Shown piece by piece: positions 48,216 through 58,234 of a DNA stretch of 64,000 nt. A program made the position numbers and the translations under genes. Below the pieces are notes generated by a model. That model saw nothing but the letters and a program-made list of their open reading frames with translations. It was not told where the DNA came from and did not search any database. How positions within the stretch are numbered: the first letter of the stretch is position 1; every line of letters begins with the position of its first letter. Source of the stretch: Parapristionchus giblindavisi. Lineage: Eukaryota > Nematoda > Chromadorea > Rhabditida > Diplogasteridae. The DNA lies in NCBI GenBank assembly GCA_943737045.1, contig CALSFV010000315.1:310001-374000 (forward strand), given 5' to 3'.

Positions 48216-50552
48216 ATGTTAAATCAAAGTGATACATCTCAATCAATAACTCCGGTTACATCAACAGCATCAACATCTTCTATTGATCCGGCTACTCTTG
48301 CACTTTATCAACAAAGTGTTAGTGCTGAGGTATTGTTCATTCCTACTTTATCTTATATCAACCGTGATCATTCATTCAATCAATCAATATTCAGGGTATG
48401 ACAGCATCAACCATTCAAGATTACTCCTCATATCTATCTGGTAATGGACTATACAATACTGGCAACTATTACAATCCCTCTGCTTTGTCCTCTCTACCGT
48501 ATTCCTATGCAGCTTCATCATATCAGGTATACTGTATCCATACCGTATCCATCTATTCATCGTACTCTTTTCAGTCAACAGCACAGATGACTAATCCCTA
48601 TTCATTTTCAATGACTTCATCTACAGTATCTCCATTAACTCGCCCTTCAGCCACTTCAGGTATACTGTAGTCTACAGTATGATGAATACTGTAGACTACA
48701 TATGAACTACATATGAATATTAAGCGATCTCATCATTAGCATCAACAACTCTTCCTTCTGTATCATCAACATCATCTCCTACTCGTACTCCCGTTGTTAG
48801 ATCATCTTCTGCTGGTTCAGCTACATTAGGGACTGAAGCTGAACTTGTAAGATCATTCATTTATCAATCAATTTATTGATTTATTGATTGATTTAGGATA
48901 AGATTCAACGTACGAATTATGGTAATTCAAAGCCACCATATTCATATATCTCATTGATAACAATGGCAATACAACGAAGTGATAGTAGAATGATGACTCT
49001 ATCTGAGATCTATACATGGATTATGACACAATTTCCATATTATAGGCAGAATCAGCAAAGGTGCGGAAGGGGGTCAGTCTATCTATTTATTATCTTATCA
49101 TTATTACATTCATTGATTCATAGGAATAGATACTAATGGATAATAATTGTAGATGGCAGAATTCAATTCGTCATTCCTTATCATTTAATGATTGTTTCGT
49201 CAAAGTTCCTCGTACTCCTGATAAACCTGGAAAGGGATCATTTTGGACCCTTCATAGTCTATGTGGAAATATGTTCGAGAATGGATGTTATCTAAGAAGA
49301 CAAAAGAGATTCAAAGTAAGAGAGAGAGGAGATAGAGATGGAAGTAGAAGTAAGAAGGTGAGTAGATGAACAAATGGGAGTGAATGGAGGGTAGATCATT
49401 TATTGATCTATTATTGATTCTTTTGATTACTTTCAGAAGAAGCATGCACTATCCAATGGAGAATCTACTTCTAATAATAATGGAGTTAATGTGAGTCAAT
49501 CAATAATATCTATCAATCAATCAATCAATAATCATATTTAGTTCTCTGTAAAAGAAGAATTTGATGACGCTTCTGGTTCATTATCATCACTGAACTCATT
49601 AGTTAATGGAAACTTATCGATTGCTGATGTTAAAGGAGAAGAAAATGGAGTACTCGATAGCTTGTCCCTTCAGGTACAGTAATCTTTCCATCATTTATTG
49701 ATTTATTTTAAATTTCAGTTATCAAAAGAGAAGACCTCATCTATCATTCAATCAATTCCTTCATTACAAACTTCATTAACATCAACATCCACATCACAAC
49801 CAACTAGTGTCATTTCATCTGTTGGAACACTAGGAGGAAATAATACTTCGGTTAGTTAGGGAGAGGGAGAGGGAGAGAGAGAGGAAGAGTGAGGAAGGGG
49901 AAGAGGTAGAGAGGGAGATGGAGAGGGAGAGAGAGAGGAAGAGTGAGGAAGGGGAACAGGTAGAGAGGGAGATGGAGAGGGAGAGGGAGAGATAGGTGGT
50001 AATAGACAATGCCATAAGGGTCAACCACTCTGTGTTGATTCCATTAGTAGTTGTAGTGTTATATCCGATAGGAAGTCTCATAATAGATCTATCTATTCAA
50101 TGAATACAATACACTTCATAATGGTCTAATTAGATAGACTATCCATATCATATTTTAATTAACAATGGGGTTAGATTAAATGTCTCATATAAAGCATATC
50201 TACAACATTATTGTATAAACTATCAAATCTTTTCAGATGACGAATGGTTATTCGATGAATTCCTATACAGACTTCAATACGTATGCCAATGCCCTCCCTG
50301 CTATCACTTTCAATCTCGACACGACTAATAAGGTATACTGTATACTCTCATTCCATCTATCGATCGATAACTTATCGATTATCTTTAGACCTTCGACTAC
50401 AGTAGTTACGGATACAGTACGCCATTGGATTACACGAATAGTTTATACGGTACATCTACAATATACAGGTAATCGATATAATCTACCGTGTCCCATATCT
50501 TACAGTAATGATTTTCAGTTCGACGAATCCAAATTCAGCAGCTCATTTGTGA
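48216..50552 (+). CDS. foxA: FoxA-type forkhead transcription factor, 12 exons
   Basis: Predicted DNA-binding regulator of the FoxA (HNF3/fork head) class, 444 residues. Exons: 48216-48329, 48395-48526, 48575-48659, 48740-48846, 48897-49060, 49153-49357, 49437-49490, 49542-49673, 49719-49850, 50237-50332, 50389-50468, 50519-50552; all introns are GT-AG and every junction keeps frame. The forkhead domain spans about residues 158-255: [33 protein letters not shown] (recognition helix) and [17 protein letters not shown], the last being a FoxA hallmark. Flanking regions are Ser/Thr/Tyr-rich, as usual for activation domains. The start ATG follows an in-frame TAG, but a further 5' exon cannot be excluded. 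An alternative last acceptor (50506) would give a different tail ending at 50563. FoxA genes control endoderm and foregut development in animals; that role here is inferred from the family. Confidence 0.92.
49858..49992 (+). repeat. 54-bp purine minisatellite inside the largest forkhead-gene intron
   Basis: GGGAGAGGGAGAGGG starts about 8 bp after the donor of the 386-bp intron (49851-50236) and is followed by two 54-bp repeats (landmark gaagagtgagg). The other introns of this gene are 45-92 bp. Confidence 0.85.
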
Positions 50553-51539
50553 TGATTCATTAGATAGTATCTATCATTGTATGTATATACTTTGTTGTTA
50601 AATCAATCAATCAATAACGGTTTGATATTCAATCAATATATTATATATTCAAATTGTCTTATATATTCACTTTGATCATTCAATTCAATACCGGTCATTC
50701 TTCAACTCTCAAATCACACTAATCATAATCATTTTATTGCATCTTACTCTCCCTCTCTCCCTCTCTCTCTCCCTCTCCTTATTCCCTCTCCCCTCTCCCT
50801 CTTGAATCTGCCATTTCACTCTCCAATTCACTTTTCATCACTTGATCTAGTCATATTCCTTAATAACTTCATTCAATTGCAATCATTCATCCCTTTCTCT
50901 TATCTTTTCATCAGGGAACACAATCCTTTCATTGTTATTCCTTCTCAATCAATCAATAAACCTCGTCGTCATACCGTAATCCTCCCTTCCAATCAAATCT
51001 TTCCATTCGAGAGTCCATTCTGATTCGATTAGTCGCCAGTTCTTCATTGTTCCATTATCAATATTATTGAAGATTATCATAGAATATTTATCCGTTATTT
51101 CTTGTCAAATAAAAATAATGATCATATCTATGTTGGTGCTATCGACAGACACATGCGTACGTATCACACCTACCTCTCTCCCTCTCCCTCTCCGTCTCCC
51201 TCCATTTCCCTCCCTCTCCCGTCATCTCTCCCTCTTGATATCCTCTACAGGTGTCATCTACTCTTCACACTCTAGTACCACTCCATATACAACAACACGA
51301 CCAGGTCACTTCATTCTCTCCCTTTCCCCTCCATCTTCCTCTCTCTCTCTCAACTTCCTCTCTCTCTCCCTCTCTCCTCCATATTCTCTCCGTCTCCCTC
51401 TCCCTTTTCCTCACCCTCTTCCTCTCTCCCTCTCTCTCTCCATCATCTCCATTTCTCCATCTCAGTTACAGGGTCTTAGCGGGATTTTTCCCGTATTTAC
51501 AGTACACTGTACACCTGAGAATGACCGCTTAAATCTTTC

Positions 51540-51900
51540 CCTCTTCCCCATTTCTCTCTCCTACTCTCTCCCCCCCTCTCTCCTTCTCTCTCTCTCCTTC
51601 TCTCTCTCCCTCTCTCTCTCTCCCTCTCTCTCTCCCACTCCCTTCCTCTCCCTCACTTACTCCGTTACTCACTCGTCTCTTCCGACCGCAAATATTTGAG
51701 GTGTGGAAGGGAGAAGAAAGAAGAAGAAGAGAAGTCGAATGCCATTTCATAGAGTAAGATGAGTGAATATACTCGAGAGGGGAAAGATGAAGAAGAAGAG
51801 AGAGGGAGAGGGAGAGAGAGAAAGGGAGAGAGAGGGAGAGAGAGGGAGAGGGAGAGAGAGGGGGGAAAGGGGAGAGAGAGAGGAAGAGGGAGAGGGAAGA
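51540..51900. repeat. CCCTCT tract followed by GGGAGA tract (inverted)
   Basis: C/T-rich from 51540 to about 51660, then A/G-rich from about 51785 to 51900. The two halves are complementary in composition and could pair. Confidence 0.75.
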
Positions 51901-52040
51901 GAATAAGTGAGAGAGTAACATGAGATGGTGGTCCTTCCACTTCATAATGTGAATAGAATGAAAGATGAAGAAAATGGTAGTTTATTACCCGAAAGAAGGG
52001 ATTCATTAGAATATACTACGTAATATACATCATCCCTTAG

Positions 52041-52163
52041 ATCTCTCCCTCTCCTTCTGTCCCTCTCCCTCTCCTTCTGTCCCTCTCCCTCTCCTTCTGT
52101 CCCTCTCCCTCTCCTTCTGTACCTCTCCCTCTCCTTCTGTACCTCTCCCTCTCCCTCTCTCTC
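52041..52163 (+). repeat. 20-bp minisatellite CCCTCTCCCTCTCCTTCTGT
   Basis: Five direct copies with an exact 20-bp period. The last ones have A instead of the first C. Confidence 0.9.
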
Positions 52164-52396
52164 GGTCTCCCTCTAGACCCAAGTTACGTGGTCCATATGA
52201 TGGAAGCAAACCCCACTTGAGAGTTCTTTTCATCTTTCTTTTCATGTTCTCAACAAGTTCATTCTATTCAATATCTAGGACTACAATAGGGTCAATATCT
52301 ATCGAGATTAAGATCTCTTTCTATTGTTGATGATGAATATACAGTATGAGAGAGATATGAACACATTACTCTACTGTCAATCTACATTTCACCTTG

Positions 52397-52462
52397 AGGG
52401 AGAAAAGGAGAGGGAGGGAGGGAGAGAGGGAGAGGTAGAGGGAGAGGGAGAGGGGGAAGTGT
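52397..52462 (+). repeat. GGGAGA-rich tract
   Basis: Purine tract with GGGAGG and GGGAGA repeats. Confidence 0.75.
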
Positions 52463-53707
52463 TAGGCGGAAATCCGATAAGAATAGTTTTGGTCTTCTTC
52501 CCTTTGAGAGAATGAGTAATGAGGCGAATTACGATTTAAGAAGAAGAAGAAATAGTAATCAAGAATATGGAATGATTGAATAGAAGAATGAATGAATGAA
52601 TGGATATGGGAATGGAGATGAAAGATCGAGAATTAAATCAATAGATAGATGATATAAGAATATATTGAATAGTTATTGAATTAAAGAGATTCATATTATT
52701 TATATCATTTTAATATCATTGACACCAGAAATGAAATGAATGACAAAGAAATGAATGACAATTGTTGAAAGGACAGATAAAAGACACCCATTGACATAAT
52801 GATACTCATTTGAATATGAGGGATGAATTGATAGAAAGATGAAGATTGAATAGAAAGATGAAGATAGATAGAAAAGATGAAATGGAAGGTTATGATTGAA
52901 TATACACAATAAATATGAAGAGGATCTATTGACATAACCAATCGATTTATAAGCAAACGAAACTGTGTCAATAAGAACTAAGTTGAGTCCTTATAAGGCC
53001 TTAGGTCTTAGGTAAGGTCTTAAGGACAAAAAGAGATGAATGGGAGACGTCTTCGGTTATCGTTATGCGTCTTCATTCTTTGTACACGTATGTATGTTTG
53101 TATTCATTGCATATTTGTGTATCCAGAGGGGGACAAATCAAATATTTGTAAAATAGTAGCAGATTGTGTAGAAAGAAAGAAGGAGGAGCTATACTTCTTC
53201 AGTCCTTCTTCCAATATCAATAGAATCATACATATATGTCCCGTTGTTGTCTGTCACTTTATCGTTTTATTGAATAGATATTATTATATTATTTATTCGT
53301 CTCACCCTTCTCTCATCTATATCTGTCTCATACCTCATAGATTTCTCTCATTATTCATCAACTTCATATTCATTTATTTTCTCATATTTATTATTTTTGT
53401 ATTCTACAATAGTTAATAATATCATGATTATCGTATCATATGCGTGTTGTATCTCTCTCATTGTCAGCTTATAAGTTTTTCTAACATTTGTATTTCATGA
53501 ATATACATATTATGCCAATTTGTCGACTTTATTTTATTCATTATTCATTATGATCTCTAATCTTGATACAACCCATACATAATACATAGATCTAGTAAAA
53601 AACTTTAAATGCTTCACGGTGATCTTCACACATATTCATTTCATTTTCTTCGATTCCTACCGTATCCAAATCATTTTGTAAGGGTCTATTATAATCTCCA
53701 TTCTATA

Positions 53708-54060
53708 GTCTCCCTCTCCCTCTCGTTCTCTCCCTCTCTCCTTCTCCCTCTCCTTCTCGTTCTCTCCCTCCCTCTCCCTCTCCCTCTCCCTCTCCTTCTC
53801 TATTCCACTATCCATCCATTCTTCCTCCTTTCTTCTTCTATACCGTACCCTCCATCTATCTCTCTACACTCTCTCATCTATCCATACTCTCTCACTTCTC
53901 TTTCTTTCTCTGTCCTCTCTTCTCTTCTCATTCTCTCTCACTGATCTGCACTTCCTTCACATAGAAGAGGGGAAACTTCTAGTCCCCCTTCTCTGATCTC
54001 TCCCTCTCCCTCTCCCTCTCCTTCCCCCTCCCCTCCCTCTCCCCCTCCCTCTCCCCTCCA
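53708..54060 (+). repeat. Two CCCTCT-rich tracts
   Basis: C/T-rich at 53708-53810 and 53995-54060, separated by AT-richer pyrimidine sequence. Confidence 0.75.
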
Positions 54061-54558
54061 TCTCTCTACCTATACTCTCGTTCTCTCTTCACTTCAGAGA
54101 AGAACAAACAATGGAAGGTGAGTCTCACGTCGAATACGAAATAGAAGAAGAATAAGAGAAGAGGGGATCCAATTATATTCAACCACTACATAGATCAATT
54201 CAAGGGATTCTTATCATTATTACAGTATTCATCCAATCACTTCATTCAATCATTCATTCATTCATTGACCTCATCAAAAGGATATGAATGATCTCAATGG
54301 AACGAAAAGGCTAAAATATACAAACAATAGTGTACAATGTCCACATCAAAAGGTAAATAGGAAGAAGAAAAGCGAACCATTTGAGATCACTTTTGGATAA
54401 TTCATCAGTAAATATACAAGAGAGATTGTTGAGATCAATTTTGAGTTCTTAACGTTCTTATCACAAAAGATCTATGATTAGTTTATACGGTGGTAAGAGG
54501 GATTTCTCCATATAATAATTAATGATTGATTGATATTTCTATATCTGGAATCGCTTCT

Positions 54559-54801
54559 TCATCTTAAATGTTGTATAAATCTTTTGTGTATAAGGATAGA
54601 CAGTAGTGACATATTAAACGTATTTATTGTTTTATAAACTGCTTGAGCAGGGTTTGGTTGTATTGCGGCAAGAAATATGGTATAGAATAGAATGATTAAC
54701 AAAGATAACATGATATAATAATGGTGTAAACCTTTTGATAGACTATCTAAAGAACTCTGAATTGACTCGTTTGAAGAGGGACTATATGATATTGAATACA
54801 A
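54559..54801 (-). CDS. Unassigned open frame with one predicted membrane segment
   Basis: An 80-codon open frame between stops on the minus strand, opening at a TTG right after a TGA. It has a Ser-rich start followed by a 20-residue hydrophobic stretch (YIMLSLLIILFYTIFLAAIQ) that could span a membrane. It is not low-complexity, unlike most frames nearby. It lies downstream of the minus-strand coiled-coil gene and could be a tail-anchor exon of it, but I see no convincing acceptor site at its start and cannot connect the phases. It may be chance. Confidence 0.2.
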   Translation of the reverse strand: MYSISYSPSSNESIQSSLDSLSKGLHHYYIMLSLLIILFYTIFLAAIQPNPAQAVYKTINTFNMSLLSILIHKRFIQHLR

Positions 54802-55311
54802 TCACAGAGAAAATGAATGAAGGCACTTTGAAGTAGAGAGAACTATTAAGTATATTGAGCTTCATTTGATTCTATATTTTTGTTTTGACTACTTTGACTG
54901 AGACTAAATACAGTATTCTCCTATATGGAATGAAAAGATCAATAACTAATTAATGAATGAAGGAGTTAAAGAATGGAAATGGATGATGATTATTGATTGA
55001 TTCATGAGATGATTACAGTAATGCGAGTTGTTGTTGATGGATCTTACGACGAAGAACACCGATGATACGGTCTTTCCTACAATTTATTGATTGATTATTT
55101 TGGTTTAAAATTGATTAGTAACATCTGTGTTCAAATTACTAAGAATGATTACTAAGATGTTTATTATTAAGAATGTATAATATTGATATATCAAGGGTCT
55201 CTTCAACCTCTAATATTATCCATAGATCAAAGAACAAAGATCAAAGATCATAAAGATATGAAGAGAGATTTGATAAAGGTATACTTAAATGAATTTGAAT
55301 AATTGATGATT

Positions 55312-55748
55312 CTATTCTATCCACTTCATCATTTCAGGTTTCAGTTTACATTTATCGGCTTCTCAAAGAAGACGGAAGAGTAGGTGAAGTATCCCGCTTT
55401 ATCTCTCTCCCTCTCCCTTTCCCCTCTCTCCCTCTCCCTCTTCCTCTCTGTCCATCTCCCTCTGTCCCTCTCCTTCTCTCCCTCTTGATGTCCTTTACCT
55501 CCCAGATATCTGTCTTTAGCAGTCACTCTCGGTTTCTCTTTAATGAGTCTTTCTCTTACCGTATCTCTGTCTCTCTTCATCTATTGTATCTGATTCAGTC
55601 ATACTATCATAAAATGATGATTCATACGAAGAATAGGACAATGGTGGAGGAAGAGGAATAGGGAGGGGAGAGGAAGAAGGAGGGGAGGGGGAGAGGGGGG
55701 AGAGGAAGGGATAGGGAGAGGGTGGATCCATAGAATAGTCATCCCCTT
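55312..55748 (-). CDS. Possible 3' exons of the coiled-coil gene
   Basis: Three minus-strand segments with splice-like borders chain in phase. 55560-55748 encodes EGDDYSMDPPSP, a Pro/Ser-rich stretch from a CCCTCT tract, then SDTIDEERQRY. 55499-55537 encodes EKPRVTAKDRYLG. 55312-55361 encodes EADKCKLKPEMMKWIE followed by a TAG stop. The link to the exon at 56211-56348 is missing: an exon of suitable phase between them was not found. The chain may be wrong, and a plus-strand reading of parts of it is also possible. Confidence 0.3.
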
Positions 55749-55935
55749 CTATGACAAAGAGAGGAAGAATGGGCTTACATAATGCGGCAAGCTATCTCGT
55801 ATGAAGAACGTCGTAAATGTGATCAAAAGAAGGTGAGAAAGGAAGAAATATAGAGGGTTGAGAGGGAGAAAGGGAGAGGGAGAGAAGGAGAGGGAGAGAA
55901 GGAGAGGGAGAGAAGGAGAGGGAGAGATAAGAGTG
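55645..55935 (+). repeat. GGGAGA-rich tracts
   Basis: Purine tracts at 55645-55730 and 55860-55935. The second has GAGAAGGAGAGGGA repeated about four times (14-bp period). Confidence 0.75.
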
Positions 55936-56210
55936 AGGGGGGGGATAAAAAGATGTGGACACGCGACTAAGGTCAGTGAAGGCTAATGAGAGACATGGGA
56001 AAGTTTGTTGATTAGAGTAACAAAGAAAGAAGAAGAAGAGATTACATAGAAGAGAATAGATATGGATAGAAGAGAATGGATATGAATGATGAAGATATTC
56101 AATGAATTGAATTATTAGAAGGGTATTATTCAATATTATACTATGATATTGAATCATTTGTGATTATTTAGTATTCATAAATATAATAATCGAAAAGAAA
56201 AAATACATAC

Positions 56211-58184
56211 TTAGCAAGTTGTGATTCGAGTACTTTGACTCTATCAGTAGAATCGATATCAGATGGAATAGAAGAAGAAATAGAAGATGAATGAGAATCT
56301 CGACTCTTTCGTGGAGGAGCAATAGGAGATGATGAACCATTCTCTTTACTACAATTATATTATTTAGATTAATAGATAGTCATAATGATCACATATCATT
56401 ATGAACTCTCAAACATTATTTCTCTTATTCTCTTCTCTGAACTATCAATGAGAGTTAGAACTTTTGAAAACAAAGATATTTTGTGAGGATAAATTCATAT
56501 TATCAACTTTTTAGATGAACGAAATAGAGAGAGTTGGAGATAATAAATCTATATTGAAATACATACGTTTCTTCATTGTTTCTTTCTTTCAATTCATATT
56601 CCAATTCATTCTTTTCCTTTTCAATTCGTTCTTTTGATTCAATTTCCAATTTGAGATCTCGACGGAGACGAACCAATTCAGCTCTAAATTTAATTAATTA
56701 ATTTTGATATTAAAATAATATCTCATGCTGAAACTGACTCATGATTAGGCCTTTTCTTCTCTTCTTCTAGAGCTTTTTCCTTTCTTCTCAATTCTTCTTC
56801 GATCTCTTTATTCAACTTTACAATCTTTTCTTTCTCTTCCATTTCTACAGCCAAATCTCGTCGAAGTTGAGATAATTCAATACTGAAATATAACTTTATA
56901 TAAATATTTTTTTACAAATAGCTCAATTGGAAATAAATGGTGAAATAGCGATTCGTGTACTATTATTGTGCAAGAAGTATTGATTTCAAGGATCTAATTA
57001 ATTGAAACATACTCATGATTGGGCCTTTTCTTCTCTTCTTCAATAATATTTTTCAATTCTTCTTCAATTTCATTCTTCTTCCTTTCTATCCTTTCCTTCT
57101 CTTCAACCTCCAATGCAAGATCTCGTCGGAGTTGAGATACCTCCGATCTCAACAGAATATTGATATATTTAAAAATAAAAACATATAAAAAATATACCCA
57201 TAATCAGGCCGCTTCCTCTCCTCATCGATTTGTTTCTTCAATATTTCAATATCATTTTCTAATCTTTCTATGGTTCCTTCAAGCGAAATCTTCTCCGATG
57301 ACAAACTGAAGAAGAATAAATTAAAAGAAATATTAAAATATATTATACTCACAGATCGAATTTATTCCTTAATTCGTTCAATTCATTCTTGATAGAATCT
57401 GTTGATGTTCTCGTTTGATATAATTCACTCTCCATTTTAACAATCTATAAATATTAATATATTTAATATTAATTATTTATTTAATTAAGTTTAAACAAGG
57501 TACCTCATTATCTTTGTGTTTATTCTCTTCATCTCTCTTTTTATATTCATCAAGATCATGTAAAGCCTTCTTTAATTGAGATTCAGTTTGTATCAAAAGA
57601 GATGAATTAGAAGCGAGCTTCGATTGTAGATCTTCCATCTAAATTAGTATATATTTAAATATATTTAATTAATATAATATCATTCCCAGTTTCACACGAA
57701 TCACAAATACAAAGAGGGAATTGAACTGAATGAGGAAGAATACAAAAGATCAAAGATCAAAGATCAAAGGTTGACAAAACGACAGAGATAGAGAATTATA
57801 CCTGAATAACTTGCCTCAAACTGCAATTATGAATATTTTATGAAAGAAAGAAACAGAATCTACAGTCTACTCAACATAAAACAATACAATTAATTTGATT
57901 AAATGATATTATTGATTAAAATAAATTAATATTTACTTGATCAGTCATCTTTTGTACTGTAGATTGATGAGATGTCTCTTTCTCCGATAAACGCTCCTAT
58001 AAAAATTAATTATTTTCGAAAATAAAATATAATCGTAATATCTTTTTTAAACTCACAGCATTTTCCCTTTCCAATTCTTCCAATTGCTTCTTAACCTTCA
58101 TTGAGAATTCTTCTGCTTCTCTCATCTTATTCATTTTCTCTGCTTCAACAACAGCATTCACTCCTTTCTCCTTCTCTCCTTCCT

Positions 58185-58234
<50 letters not shown>

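Larger units (their letters stand above)
50553..55311. other. Region between the two convergent genes, no confident gene
   Basis: AT-rich DNA with repeated CCCTCT and GGGAGA tracts. A stretch with perfect splice borders (51252-51303, cctctacag before it and gtcacttc after it) could be an exon of an unrecognised gene, but I could not chain it to others. AATAAA at 50955-50960 is a possible but distant polyadenylation signal for the forkhead gene. Confidence 0.6.

Noticed and set aside
51067..51699. 210-codon open frame
   Set aside because: Mostly CCCTCT repeat translation. A part with splice-like borders may be a real exon but cannot be placed in a gene.
53036..53416. 126-codon open frame with hydrophobic segments
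   Set aside because: AT-rich composition explains the Phe/Ile/Tyr bias, and there is no family resemblance or splice context.
55775..55830. Plus-strand exon MRQAISYEERRKCDQKK before a GT donor
   Set aside because: Attractive borders, but no upstream or downstream partner on the plus strand was found.
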